DNA of 48,912 nt from a virus, in IMG/VR virus record IMGVR_UViG_3300044547_000157, positions 1-48,912 of that record. One strand, 5' to 3'. Under the pieces are notes generated by a model. That model was not told where the DNA came from, did no database searches, and saw only the letters and a list, made by a program, of their open reading frames with translations. The translations under genes were made by a program, and so were the position numbers. Positions 27,001 through 35,240 of the stretch are shown here, piece by piece. Positions within the stretch are counted from its first letter, which is position 1. The number at the start of each line of letters is the position of its first letter.

Positions 27001-30000
27001 TGCCACCAACATTGATATCGTTACCTGGTTGTACCCACGGATAATAATAAAAGAATGGTTGTGCTTGACTATACCCTTTAACTTCATAACCTATACCAGA
27101 TCTTGTCAACACCTTGGTAACAATTACACCACTATAATTTAATTTTTTAGTAGGCGATGAAGTGTTTAAAAATATTGAGTAGTTTTCTTTAGGAACAAAT
27201 ACTCCTGAAATAGCCGACGGCGACTTACTATCTAAAATTAGATTTAATTTATCCTTGCTTGTGAATCCGCCCAATCTATGGCTAAGATGATTGTTAAGAT
27301 ATTGTAAATCATATTTGTATTCAGTTAAGGATTTTAGATTATCACTCAATATATAATCAACAATGTAATTTATTAGTCCAGCAGTTTGTATTCTCACATT
27401 CTCAGATGGCACTGACGGAATTACTAAATCTTCTAATTGTAATCGTAATCCAGTTTCTTTGTAGACTAATTGATTATTTTTATTTTTAATAATCCTAGAT
27501 CTATCTAAACACGTTCCTAAAACTTTATTAGGTTGCATTAATGTTGCGGCTAGTATAACACTAAATGAATAAAATGAACTTCTTTTCCATGCATTTTCTA
27601 CTGGGCTTAGATCTCCAAATACAAAGTCATCATTTGCGCCTTGTAGATTTATAAACCCTTGAACAATATTGGCCGCGACTGGATTTAACAATGCACCGTT
27701 TTCGTCAACTGGCACTTGCGTTGCTAATATAGGTCTAGCAAATTTCTCATTTCTAAATATTAATTTATTTGGTTCTCTAGTAATGCCATCTTTTAAATCA
27801 GCCCACAACAAAAGATTATCACTAGTATAAGGCGCGGGCCCATAAACAGTTTCCCACCATGTGGGTTTAATACTAAATCCTAAACTTTCCCATGGACAAA
27901 TATGGATTCTATCAGTATCAAAAATCCAAGAATAAATTCCTCTCCAGTATCCTGGAATATCTCTACCATCTGGGGCTGTGTTTTTTCTATAATTATATGT
28001 GAAGAGATTTTCTGGAGTGTATGTTAACGGTTTTGTAAAATCTCTATCTATTAAAGTCGTCCACTGATAAAAGTTAGGTGCAAGAATTTGATTAAATTCA
28101 CTTAGACTATAGGGCGTATTTCTATTATACCCTGGAATAAAATCTAAAATGTCAAAAATTTCAGGGTCGTAATTAACTTTAATGTTGTTAAAAATTCGTT
28201 TTTCAATATCAAGAATTAGATCATCTCTATAATCGTTATAAGCTAAAACAATACTGCCGTCATGACCTTGAATAACGTATTGTGGAGTTATAAGGGTTGT
28301 ATCTAAATATTTTTTAGGTTCGTATTTTGGCCACATGCCAATTGACGTTGGCGTAGCTGGTATAAAACAACCGTCTGTACTTTCATATTCATATACTGTG
28401 ATAATATCGTTATCTTGTAACGCATATGTATTTGTAAATTCAACAAATCCAGTAGAATTAAAAGTATAATCATTGCCATATAATACTTGCACACCATTTA
28501 CATAAACATTAACTGCTTTATTAGATAGTGTATCTAATGAAAAGATATCAGTCAATGGGTAAGTTTTTATTCTGTAATCAACAACAGTATAGTCAGTTTT
28601 TGTTGCCGCGCCATAGCCAATCATATCACTAAAATAATATGGTGTTGATTTTGATTTATCTTTATTATGTTCAAACAGTATGTTATCAACAAATGTTTTA
28701 ACATCACTCGTTTGTTCTAAACTTGTTGCAAGATTTACAAAGTTTCTTTTGAACTTTCCATACTCATCACGTGCCTGTTTTAATGCTTTAATAACATTTG
28801 CATTTTTAGATGTTAGGTGATACAGGCCCACATTTAAAGGGCCACTATGTTGAACAAATTTTGTTCCGTAATGCGATAAGTTTCCAAGATCTCTTAAATT
28901 TCCAGGTCCTGGATATGATCCAATAAACGTTGCTGTGTTGTCAATAATACTATCCACATGGTCAATAGCTTCACCCAATGTAAAAGTATCAATATTTTGA
29001 TTTAACGGATTGTTTTGGAAATTAATAGGAAATTCATAATGCCCTCTTTGATTTTTATCTTGGCTGCTAAAACATTTTAATGTAACAACTGTGTTAACAG
29101 CCGCTGGTGTAGTTAGTACTACCTGTTTGTATTTGGATCCATCTGTTAATGTCCACAGGGATTTATCTAAACGTTTCCCATCAATATACACCCTAACTTC
29201 TAAATCACTTAACTGTCCAATGTCATCATATACATCTACAGGAAATACTGTACCGCCAATATTTTTAAAAATTCTAATAACTGGTTGTACATTGCTTATT
29301 AAATTTTTTGTCCAGCCGTTATCAAACGTATTTGTTGTTAAGTCAATAACAACTTTTAAAAATTTAGAATCAGTATTTGATGTAATTACATTAACTCCTT
29401 CTTTATAAGAAAAAGTATTCTGTAATAAATCAAAGTTAAAAACAATATCACCAATGTTATTGATATTTTTATATGTTAGTGCAAAACCCAACACGCTATC
29501 AACAGTTCCTAAACCAACTTTGTATGAAAATATTTTATTTCCAGTAAAAGTTGAGCCTGGATATTTTGTAATATCTGATATTGATACTTCATCGCCATCA
29601 TATAAATCAAACAACGGTGACTGATTAACGTTGAGTTTTTCTTGGGCCAGTTTCCATGTTGTGCCGTTAAACCAATAATTTTTTCCTTGGTTGCGATTTC
29701 CAGATCTAACTAATACTGTTTGGCCAGTTAGCGGATCAGTGTCAGTTTCTTCAACTAAATGGATTTGTCTAACTGGATTTTTACCAGCTTCATGAACTGT
29801 GATAAAATCAACTTTAAAAATTCTATTGTTTGCTAATACATCTGTATCAGCAGTAAACAACACCCTGTGACCTTGAACCAACGGCACATTATCAATAGTG
29901 TAGCCTAACGATCCTTCAATTGTTGAAAACACATCCTGTGTATAATTGTCAACTAAATCAACGTCTAATTTCTTAACTGTGCCAAAATTAAATAATTTGA

Positions 30001-31285
30001 GATTAGATTCAAATTCAATAATTGGTCTAGTGGCTCGTTGTGCTTGGTCTAGCACTGGGTCTAATCCGTTAGCAGATGCACTTTTTGTAATTACATCCTG
30101 ATGGAACCATCTATTATATCGACTCCACGGGTTACCATCAATATTTGATCTGTTAATAGTGATATAGTCTTTTTTGCCAGCATATGCAGTTGCATTACTA
30201 AAAGGCAATGTATCAAATCCACCGTCATCAAATAAAACAGCAGTTGCTTCTGAATAACCAGTAATAATTTCTAAATCATTTTCAGGTATTAACTTGATTT
30301 CAGAGCCAACACCCTCAACATAAAATGTACCTTTAGAATAGACTGCGGGCGTAACTTCTCCAGAAAAAGTAACTTTCATTCCGTTACTTAATTCTACTCC
30401 GCTTGCTAGTCTATAAGTTTTCTTTTTAATAACTTCTGCTTCAACGTCAATGACTGTATTCTCTGTGATATCAAAAATTTCAAATACGCCACCCGTGTCA
30501 GCAGAATTTTCACTTACATAATACAACACATTGGGAGAGTTTTCTGGAACTGTGAATGTTATTGTACCTGCTCTTACAGCATTGGCACTAACACCAGTTG
30601 TGTATCTAAATAAATCTCCTGAAACACGTTGTGTTTTAATACTAAAAGGTTCTTGTAAACTGTCAATCTCAAAATGATATGTTTGACCCCTATATAATTT
30701 AAGTGTGGGGTTTCGAGTTAATCCGTTTGGTGTAAACAAAAATGCTCTGTTATCTTCTTCATCAACGGCTATTACTTTATAAGTGCTAATAACAGCTTTT
30801 TGTTGCCCAGGAATATTAACAATACTAGGACCATATGGTAACCAATAGTATTGTTGAAAATTAACAAGTTTATCCCAACTTACATGTGGATTCCAACTGT
30901 AAAATTCTTGTTCATTTAATTTTTTGTGATTTTTAGAAATGCCACCTAATACATCAACAGTATTAACATAGTCAATATAATCTTTAAAAAACGTAACATT
31001 GTCCAACTTGTCTTTTACAACCGCAGATGGTTCTAACTGATAATCTTGTCTATTGGTAGTTACTGCATCAATAAAAACATCAGTACCAGTTACAGCTTTG
31101 GCATTTTGTCTACCAATGTAGCCATTAAGTTTTTTAACTGTTCCAGACTGTGTTAACTGATCTAATGTGGCTTGAATGAACTTTTTGTTAGACTCTGTTC
31201 TATAATATCTAGGAAGTAATCTTGCTGTTCGACGTTTTTCTCCCTTGTTAGTAGGAAGGCCGTATTCGTTTTGTTCTTCAGCCAT
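18035..31285 (-). CDS. Giant baseplate/tail structural protein at the gp7 position
   Basis: A 4416-aa protein, first after gp6, where T4 has gp7 (1032 aa). The N-terminus (LLPRYYRTESNKKFIQATL, then LEPSAVVKDKLDNVTFFKDY) marks a conserved family of very large virion proteins in marine T4-like phages. Residues about 1428-1477, 1560-1608, 1743-1787 and 4278-4327 each carry a W..Y..GD.V.Y....Y pattern like chitin-binding family 5/12 modules. Residues about 2140-2535 hold seven repeats of an FG.....DG..I.I..P type, consistent with an FG-GAP-like propeller. Three G.GY...P..... motifs lie near 2925, 3295 and 3330, and several DG.T..F.L..-type beta repeats lie between 3500 and 4000. The start overlaps the gp6 stop (TAATG). 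It is likely a baseplate wedge scaffold with surface-binding extensions. No membrane segments or enzyme active site were recognised. Confidence 0.8.
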   Translation of the reverse strand: MAEEQNEYGLPTNKGEKRRTARLLPRYYRTESNKKFIQATLDQLTQSGTVKKLNGYIGRQNAKAVTGTDVFIDAVTTNRQDYQLEPSAVVKDKLDNVTFFKDYIDYVNTVDVLGGISKNHKKLNEQEFYSWNPHVSWDKLVNFQQYYWLPYGPSIVNIPGQQKAVISTYKVIAVDEEDNRAFLFTPNGLTRNPTLKLYRGQTYHFEIDSLQEPFSIKTQRVSGDLFRYTTGVSANAVRAGTITFTVPENSPNVLYYVSENSADTGGVFEIFDITENTVIDVEAEVIKKKTYRLASGVELSNGMKVTFSGEVTPAVYSKGTFYVEGVGSEIKLIPENDLEIITGYSEATAVLFDDGGFDTLPFSNATAYAGKKDYITINRSNIDGNPWSRYNRWFHQDVITKSASANGLDPVLDQAQRATRPIIEFESNLKLFNFGTVKKLDVDLVDNYTQDVFSTIEGSLGYTIDNVPLVQGHRVLFTADTDVLANNRIFKVDFITVHEAGKNPVRQIHLVEETDTDPLTGQTVLVRSGNRNQGKNYWFNGTTWKLAQEKLNVNQSPLFDLYDGDEVSISDITKYPGSTFTGNKIFSYKVGLGTVDSVLGFALTYKNINNIGDIVFNFDLLQNTFSYKEGVNVITSNTDSKFLKVVIDLTTNTFDNGWTKNLISNVQPVIRIFKNIGGTVFPVDVYDDIGQLSDLEVRVYIDGKRLDKSLWTLTDGSKYKQVVLTTPAAVNTVVTLKCFSSQDKNQRGHYEFPINFQNNPLNQNIDTFTLGEAIDHVDSIIDNTATFIGSYPGPGNLRDLGNLSHYGTKFVQHSGPLNVGLYHLTSKNANVIKALKQARDEYGKFKRNFVNLATSLEQTSDVKTFVDNILFEHNKDKSKSTPYYFSDMIGYGAATKTDYTVVDYRIKTYPLTDIFSLDTLSNKAVNVYVNGVQVLYGNDYTFNSTGFVEFTNTYALQDNDIITVYEYESTDGCFIPATPTSIGMWPKYEPKKYLDTTLITPQYVIQGHDGSIVLAYNDYRDDLILDIEKRIFNNIKVNYDPEIFDILDFIPGYNRNTPYSLSEFNQILAPNFYQWTTLIDRDFTKPLTYTPENLFTYNYRKNTAPDGRDIPGYWRGIYSWIFDTDRIHICPWESLGFSIKPTWWETVYGPAPYTSDNLLLWADLKDGITREPNKLIFRNEKFARPILATQVPVDENGALLNPVAANIVQGFINLQGANDDFVFGDLSPVENAWKRSSFYSFSVILAATLMQPNKVLGTCLDRSRIIKNKNNQLVYKETGLRLQLEDLVIPSVPSENVRIQTAGLINYIVDYILSDNLKSLTEYKYDLQYLNNHLSHRLGGFTSKDKLNLILDSKSPSAISGVFVPKENYSIFLNTSSPTKKLNYSGVIVTKVLTRSGIGYEVKGYSQAQPFFYYYPWVQPGNDINVGGISESYTDWTSGQVYIAGNIVQYNNIYYRVKSNHTAQTNFDSSLYQKLAVLPIIGGRNANLRKAWDRVPNIVNYGTTYSSIQEVVDFLQGYGEYLKDQGFVFDDYNTNLKAVASWETSVKEFLFWTTQNWSAGEQKYKEWNQQTEYTADQVVLYNGDFYKSIRDHQTSSVFQATLYIKLDGLSQDGASVITLSPSALGLSMNVPYNVIDDIRDRFNEYEIFKADGLKFDQNFLNYTRENNLFSFSPRVNGVGIYGAGLFLVQKEHVLILDNTTQFNDTIYNAPAGYKQDRIKVSGYKTIDWYGGFDIPGFIFDQAKISNWEPWVDYNLGDIVKYKEFYYSAEKFLPGVEEFNSSNWVKLANKPTSELLPNWDYKAEQFTDFYDLESDNFDSQQQKIAQHLIGYQKRQYLENIIKNDVSEYKFFQGMLPEKGSVNVLNKLFDVLSANDAESIDFNEEWAVRVGQYGGADAFDEIEISLNEQLFKTNPQAFELVNVVDQTLVDFVIRQTPNQIYVKPSGYNNSPWPVNKLFTPYLRTPGFVKYEQVSINVDSLSNVIGKDITTFTEGDYVWCAFQDRSWQVYRFTKAEFFAEDISYSNKVLTLDFDRIPDLAVGDIIGIVNSSQIQGFHKISSLELSVATIDIEIKEWKTPFQDSAQVLFYKFASQRAPSIDSNFNLPKTLKTNELLWTDDNGAGKNAVWQNSPVYEKKTLADTFAETAEKFGRILATNTSASVLLTSTDNNEVYVYKTSLVSTTGWVKSQTLANSTITGFGTTLAVSPDGKWIAIASPTHNSSQGIVLMYSVDVNGNYQYVSTLTSPNAGNSQQYGSKIKIASTSIGYRMIVSQPAYNSSQGRLYSYTGTASAWTLEGAVETVTTVGDNFGYDFDITPDSSTLVVSAPNANAYAGKVYVYNHTSSLYELAQTLTSGATDPERYGESVAVTTSGDTIAIGSILYDGTQADQGLVRLYKLAVGTYTADQLIKNRNPETAEAFGARVQFINNDKSLVIFSTLGDSITTTSFDTNSTLFDSGSTRIATVNKDIGRFDVYDKYNTQFLFAESLPLNNASTDKYGYAFAAGNNTIITSAPFATYNSIKSGLIYTYVKAEDSYSWQQIQVEADVVDLRKIKKVFLYNKKTNALVTYLDVIDPVQGKIAGIAEQEIKFKTYYDPATYSVGTDTVNVDDGMSWTSNQVGMLWWNMTKAKFLDSYIGDVVYKNSTWNTLYDSASIDIYEWVESKLTPAEWDKQADTEAGITLGISGTSLYGNSVYSVKKRYDTISKAFKNTYYFWVKNKTIVPNVIDRAISAKDVANLISDPKSYGHKFIEFTSANSFSLVNIETLLQNSDIVLAVQYWLVDSDDLNIHTEWKLISEHPNTVIPSAIEKKWIDSLVGADDNNRVVPDFNLPVKQKYGIQFRPRQSMFVNRLEALKQYIERLNSELSHVLIADSADLTDFNSYEEPPSTIMGSYDFVVDTYEELRLINTGAVIKASATPVIVNGRIVDVVITNAGAGYVYAPEINISGSGTGAHIKTTINDTGSITGVTIVNSGNNYSNSTTLSIRPLSVLVKSDSNALNRWSIYAYDISSSVWSRTKSQAYNVQDFWDYIDWYDTGYNQFSKIDHVVDGTYQLFSLSTSIGQTVKVKTVGSAGWMLLEKYANVDSIDYTQSYKVIGRQNGTIEISNKFYQFSSTSSGFDGPLYDADPFDNSGASELKIILNAVKNKILIDDLKPVYLQLFFASLRYALSEQTFVDWAFKTSFVKAMHNVGKLEQRVTYANDNLQDFEKYIAEVKPYRTKIREYVSSYNTIDNTQTMVSDFDIPAVGRGNTTQPLPVKLMNGEIQFVDSEITEYPWKNWLDNVGFKIQTIEVVDGGSGYISKPVVSITGAASKTATARAYIANGKVIKVDVVTSGAGYLTAPTIELVGGTNVDGVQARAIAVIKNDLVRSNLIKIKFDRTTQNYFITELDVTEQFAGTGSKLQWALKWSPDLTTGKTIVTINGQEALRDTYSVTSKKSTSRGYTSYSGLLTFTSSPASGDVIVIKYIKDFNYLNAADRINFYYNPETGQLGKDLTQLMTGIDYGGVNIVGLDFKSSAGWDVLPWFNDVWDGFDPTFDDYIITVGDSTYSYDLPYTPTVGQQINVYVNGVRIDDLYYGLYDGSTEQPNGRFVAPENAIMRTFVGDGVNNIITLPNLTDIQTLDINDGDQVIFRKSTSDGANTPSALDYDTALSGGNLAYSTATGLAAEDIIVDGDGFVTPSTSPAPEEVVPGQITDALAVKVFQRPTNGSADVKSNNYVADGITTSFALGQTPNTSSAVVVKVNNQITTDFTIDYDLQTVKFATAPANKAIVSVTSFGYNGTDILDLDYFIGDGSSIEFITTAPWTETLSSLVVVSGALENYNLFRTDATYDSVDRVGIRFGSAPTAGQIINYLISNTDVTQYSLAAKETFVTDGINSTYLLNNSIGDAFPQEPNVIVRTGNTILASPNYTYFTLANNVLSYTIPSYKYRSSLTIDSFKIYLAGYEISIMTDYTIDLSTGTVTLNELSYSEGKLLVIGIVDTADYFIDTDSTQPSIVFTSTPASNLTYEITSFSNHNILDIQRSESEISLDVSVVQNSVDYFKYNEIVGGTLELNRETRTADHVWVIKNNTLLTHSIDYKLNPNKTSIKLAVDPVLNDNFVILTFASQVVESKIGYMQFKDMLNRTHYKRLAKDKQTLLINDLNYYDSTIVVADGAVLAEPNRSRNLPGILYVNGERIEYYLKDGNTLTQLRRGTLGTGTPSKHPAGEFVLDIGISETIPYNDDVLIETYLHDGSSNIIPLPYMPNPTAGTINDGSTAYTTWMRDTIPAQYGQCDEIDVFVGGWNILGNWTDATAYSIGDIIMYGSYTYKCVTAHTSSTSFTADKTKWKFFVGNQRLKKHPYSVHNVDNHYESTEADVNFEADFSVNGTTAGVRLTNDLTAGTKVIVTKKIGRVWNDIGKSLTESDNKIANFLKEKTTIWPR

Positions 31286-34200
31286 TAATAACTCCCGCTT
31301 GTACTTGTAATAGTTTGCTGTGACGATATTGTTGGTGTTGTAGACACAGTTCCTGTTGCTGATATATTACTTGAAGTAATACCAGCAATAATTTCAATAT
31401 CATCAGTTGTTGCTCCGTTTATAAACACTTGATCTGATTCAGATCTAATTTCAAACAAGCTACCAAAACTTAAATTGCTCTGTCTAGGAACAATTAAAAA
31501 ATTAACCAAGTAAGGTGCAGTACGGTTCATAACATATGCAGACAATTCAGAGAAGTAAAAACTGTCGCCAAACTCCCAATTTTCTAAAGCAAAAAATTCA
31601 TTAATTGCTGACAGTACTCGTGATTTAATATCATTATCACTGATTGGTTGTTCTGTATTTTTTATAATTTTAAATGATGCTCTCACGTCTATGGATGCCT
31701 TTGCGCCAAATAATACTTTGTATTTTACTGGGTGATAAACAATTTCATCACTAATTGCTTTGATTGGTGCCAGTAAAGGTGCCAAACTCAGTGACAGTTG
31801 ATCTGAACTTGATGGTAAAGGCTCAGTTGTTAAATTGCCGCTGATCCATTGTCTAAAAGATGTGTCATATTCTTTTGTTAATACAAATAAATCAATAATG
31901 TTGCTTAGTCCTGGATCAATTCTTGTTTCATAATCTGCACTATGCACATATTGAAATTTGATATTGTCTCTTCCTTGGAATACTTTATATGCAATTGATA
32001 CATCTAATGTAGACGAAGATTTATTCAGTTGTTTAACAACGTTGGTATCTATAAAATAAAAATATTGGCCGTTTGTATATTGTGATAAACTGCCTATTGC
32101 TGTTTCTGTTGCAAATATTTTGACCTTGTCGTCATCGTTGGACACGTAACGATATTCCTGTTGACCAGTTGTAATGTCATATCTTTCTAAAACTATATAT
32201 TTTGTCAAAGGTGCTGTTGTTGTAGCAACAATTGATTCAAACACTTCAGGATCATCAACAATTCCATCATCATTACTGTCACTAAATGCTAGTTCAATTT
32301 TTTTAGTATCAACATATCCATCTAATCCAACAAATTCTTTGTTTATTTCCCATGTTAAGTCGTAAGTAAACGAAGATGTTGCATCAGGTTTGGTATTGAT
32401 ACTGAGTACTTTAATTTTGTCTTTTACAATGCTGTTTGATCTACTGTCATAAATTTTGTTAGATGAATCGTAATAAAATCTAATTTGTTGATCACTCTCA
32501 AATATATAACGCAACCGTCTGCTGGTAACTGTATAAAACTCAGTGTCTGTTGTAAACAATAACAGCCAACTAGAATCCAACTTTTGATTTGTATTATCAC
32601 CTTGCTTACCTAAACTAAACAAGTCTTTAATGTTCAAGTTGCCTTCAAAAATAATTTTCCAAGTTTTTGTTATAATGTCGTAGCGTAATCCAAACGGCTT
32701 GTTTGCAAAAATCAACTCAATCATTGAGCTAATAACATTGGCATCAATGGTTGTGCGCCATTTGGGAATAATCTGAGATACAATGGCAGTTTCTGGCACT
32801 ACTACATTTAAAATAATAGGACCACTGCCGTCATCTAATACGCCTGTACCATTGTTTGTTCCGTCACCAACTACGCTTACAACTTTTGCCCATATGGTTT
32901 TTGTGAGATTAGCAGACTCAATGGTTGTAGTTATTAGAGCATTATTATTGGCTCGATCAAAATATTTGCCAGTTGGGGCTTGGAATTTTACCAATGATCC
33001 TGCTTCAAAATATTGAAGATCAGTTGCCGCAAACGTGCCTGTACGATATGCAGTAGCGTCCGTTGCATCTCCAACATATCCAGTACTTTCACTTGTATCC
33101 GAGGTCTTTTTAAACCAAACAATATTCAAACTATCTGTTGCAATTTTAATAAATTTAGAATAGTAATAGTTTCTTAGTGTTGTGTCTTTTAAAATGTCAA
33201 TAATTTTATTGTAAATTACACCTTCAATGTCAGTTCTTGACAAATAGTTGAATCTAAAACTGTCTGAGTATTCTTCTTTATAAACAGCACCATCATCACC
33301 AAACAAGTTAGTGCTGGAATATTTTCCTGTAGGATCAACAAGGTCAAAATAGCGACTGATGCCACTGCTTGTTCTGTTGACAGCTTTAATTTTTACAACT
33401 TCTTGACTTACGCCTAGGGGACTAATATTGTAGTCCTCTCCAGTAATCATTCTATTTTGTGTGTAATAAGTTGCTGGAGCATTTTGTTTAATGCTTATAT
33501 TGCTTTCTGTTGCTGAACTGTTTGATACAGAAGTTTGCAATGCCATTGTGATTGTTAAAACTTCTGCTTGACCGACATTAGACAAGTACGGAATATCAAT
33601 GCTTACATTTCTAACGTCTTTAGGATTAATTGTATATGATAACCCATTGCTTACCCTATAGTAAGTTCTAAATGTTCCCAAAGGCAATGTACCAAATGTC
33701 CCGTCACTAAACGTTAAACTAACACGATCATTAGTACGTGTTATAACGCCGTAGATATTTTTAATGTCCTTTTTAAGACTATTATAAATTATGTTATTAC
33801 CTTCAAAACTTGGGACTTTTGCCCATAGTTCACTTTCAACGCCAGTAGAGCCTAATCTATAAAGCCATACATCATCATCGTTAATGTTGTTTGCATCAAT
33901 GTCAATAATCTCATTTGTGCTGGGCTGTGTAATTGTAAATGTGCCAGTGTTTAAATTGCCTTGTTTAAAGTGAAGGAAGAACCCGCTTGTTGGGCTGGCT
34001 GCTCCGCGGCCATCATCTCTATACAAAAATGATAAGTTTTTGCCTGCTTGCGGCGAGTCTTCAACTATTACACTTGAATCTTCAATAACTGTACTGACTA
34101 TTTCAAAATTCATGTTTCTGCCGTCAACAGTTTTTGTAAATCCGTAAACAGGAACACCTGAATTGTAAGTTTGAAATCTATATTGTTCTGTTGGAATTCC

Positions 34201-34740
34201 GTAAACTGATGCTTTGTCGTCAGGACTTCCAAATTGTCTAGATGCTGGTAGTGAAGAATTGATTACTTTGATAAACTGATCATACCAGTTGCTGTTTGCA
34301 GGATCATTCCACACAACCACTTGACCAGCTAGATTTCTTCCGTTGCTGTCAATAACAGTTTGTGTTGTTGAAACGCTTTGAAACTTCAATAACCCGTTAG
34401 CGGATTTATTACGTTTGGCATTGTAACTTAATAAACGTGCCAAACGTAATACACTTTCACGACGCTCTGCTAGCTCTAAAAAGTTTTCACGGGCATTTAA
34501 ATCAACGCGGAAAGCTATGCTTTGGCCCAAGAAAGCAATCATGTCTATTAGGGCAAGGTATTCGCTTGATTCAATATAATCGTTATAATCTTCTGGGTAA
34601 TTTTCACGCAAATAACTAATCATTACCCTACGTAAATTCTCAAAGTCGTAGCTTTGGAAATCAGCGTTGCGGAAACTTTGGTATATACGTTTCCAATCTT
34701 CTGCTACTAGTAATCTATTTTGTCTATCAGTTGAGGACAT
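31285..34740 (-). CDS. 6: Baseplate wedge protein gp6
   Basis: A 1151-aa protein. The N-terminus (LLVAEDWKRIYQSFRNADF, SYLRENYPEDYNDYIESSEY, LIDMIAFLGQSIAFRVDLN) is the typical gp6 signature, and the rest follows the baseplate-J type arrangement, including FALENWEFGDSFYFSELSAY near the C-terminus. T4 gp6 is 660 aa, so this copy is nearly twice as long, as is usual in marine relatives. gp6 forms the dimeric wedge core that connects to gp7, gp53 and gp25. A CTAAATA motif and AGGA lie upstream. Its stop and the giant gene's start share a TAATG. Confidence 0.93.
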   Translation of the reverse strand: MSSTDRQNRLLVAEDWKRIYQSFRNADFQSYDFENLRRVMISYLRENYPEDYNDYIESSEYLALIDMIAFLGQSIAFRVDLNARENFLELAERRESVLRLARLLSYNAKRNKSANGLLKFQSVSTTQTVIDSNGRNLAGQVVVWNDPANSNWYDQFIKVINSSLPASRQFGSPDDKASVYGIPTEQYRFQTYNSGVPVYGFTKTVDGRNMNFEIVSTVIEDSSVIVEDSPQAGKNLSFLYRDDGRGAASPTSGFFLHFKQGNLNTGTFTITQPSTNEIIDIDANNINDDDVWLYRLGSTGVESELWAKVPSFEGNNIIYNSLKKDIKNIYGVITRTNDRVSLTFSDGTFGTLPLGTFRTYYRVSNGLSYTINPKDVRNVSIDIPYLSNVGQAEVLTITMALQTSVSNSSATESNISIKQNAPATYYTQNRMITGEDYNISPLGVSQEVVKIKAVNRTSSGISRYFDLVDPTGKYSSTNLFGDDGAVYKEEYSDSFRFNYLSRTDIEGVIYNKIIDILKDTTLRNYYYSKFIKIATDSLNIVWFKKTSDTSESTGYVGDATDATAYRTGTFAATDLQYFEAGSLVKFQAPTGKYFDRANNNALITTTIESANLTKTIWAKVVSVVGDGTNNGTGVLDDGSGPIILNVVVPETAIVSQIIPKWRTTIDANVISSMIELIFANKPFGLRYDIITKTWKIIFEGNLNIKDLFSLGKQGDNTNQKLDSSWLLLFTTDTEFYTVTSRRLRYIFESDQQIRFYYDSSNKIYDSRSNSIVKDKIKVLSINTKPDATSSFTYDLTWEINKEFVGLDGYVDTKKIELAFSDSNDDGIVDDPEVFESIVATTTAPLTKYIVLERYDITTGQQEYRYVSNDDDKVKIFATETAIGSLSQYTNGQYFYFIDTNVVKQLNKSSSTLDVSIAYKVFQGRDNIKFQYVHSADYETRIDPGLSNIIDLFVLTKEYDTSFRQWISGNLTTEPLPSSSDQLSLSLAPLLAPIKAISDEIVYHPVKYKVLFGAKASIDVRASFKIIKNTEQPISDNDIKSRVLSAINEFFALENWEFGDSFYFSELSAYVMNRTAPYLVNFLIVPRQSNLSFGSLFEIRSESDQVFINGATTDDIEIIAGITSSNISATGTVSTTPTISSQQTITSTSGSY

Positions 34741-34761
34741 ATCCGCTTCCTATATCATGTA

Positions 34762-34768
34762 TATTTAG
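34762..34768 (-). promoter_or_regulatory. Late promoter motif variant (CTAAATA)
   Basis: CTAAATA on the minus strand followed by TAC, in the 49-bp gap between gp25 and gp6, 22 bases before the gp6 ATG. It departs from NATAAATA at one position. The same CTAAATA occurs before the gp48-like gene at 40473-40479. Confidence 0.45.
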
Positions 34769-34789
34769 CGGAATTTATAATGTGCGTGT

Positions 34790-35233
34790 TTAATTAACCA
34801 ATCCCGCGGCTTGGTCAAATCTAAATCTTAAACTTTCAGAAATGTTGTACGGCATGTAGGTTAGCGTACATTCTATTTGGATTCCGCTGTCATATGTTGT
34901 GAGGATAATTTCATCAGCACGTACCCTAGGGTCATAGTTAATGATATCTTCAACGTTTTTTATAATTGCACTTTTGAGTTCTTCCGTCAAAGGTTCAAAC
35001 AACAAGTCCCAAATAATAGTTCCAAATTCAGGATTTTGTAGTCGTTCGCCCTGTCTAACATGAAAGTGATTTAAAATGTCCTGTTTAATTAACGCTAGAT
35101 CATATAGAGTATAGCTTTCGCTGTCAGCACTAATTGTGCTAAACCCTCTATAAGTCCTTGGTAAAGGAGCTGAACTTTTAGGAGTTTTACCTTTAATTGA
35201 AATCTTATCGTATAATCGTTGACTTAGTGCCAT
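34790..35233 (-). CDS. 25: Baseplate wedge protein gp25
   Basis: A 147-aa protein (T4 gp25 is 132 aa). It has the gp25/GPW family features: DLALIKQDILNHFHVRQGER, NPEFGTIIWDLLFEP, then a helix (ELKSAIIKNVEDIINYDPRV) and a C-terminal beta hairpin (IECTLTYMPYNISESLRF). gp25 contacts the sheath and anchors the inner baseplate wedge. AGAGGAG overlaps the end of the upstream gp5 gene and lies about 10 bases before the ATG. Confidence 0.93.
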   Translation of the reverse strand: MALSQRLYDKISIKGKTPKSSAPLPRTYRGFSTISADSESYTLYDLALIKQDILNHFHVRQGERLQNPEFGTIIWDLLFEPLTEELKSAIIKNVEDIINYDPRVRADEIILTTYDSGIQIECTLTYMPYNISESLRFRFDQAAGLVN

Positions 35234-35240
35234 CTAATAT

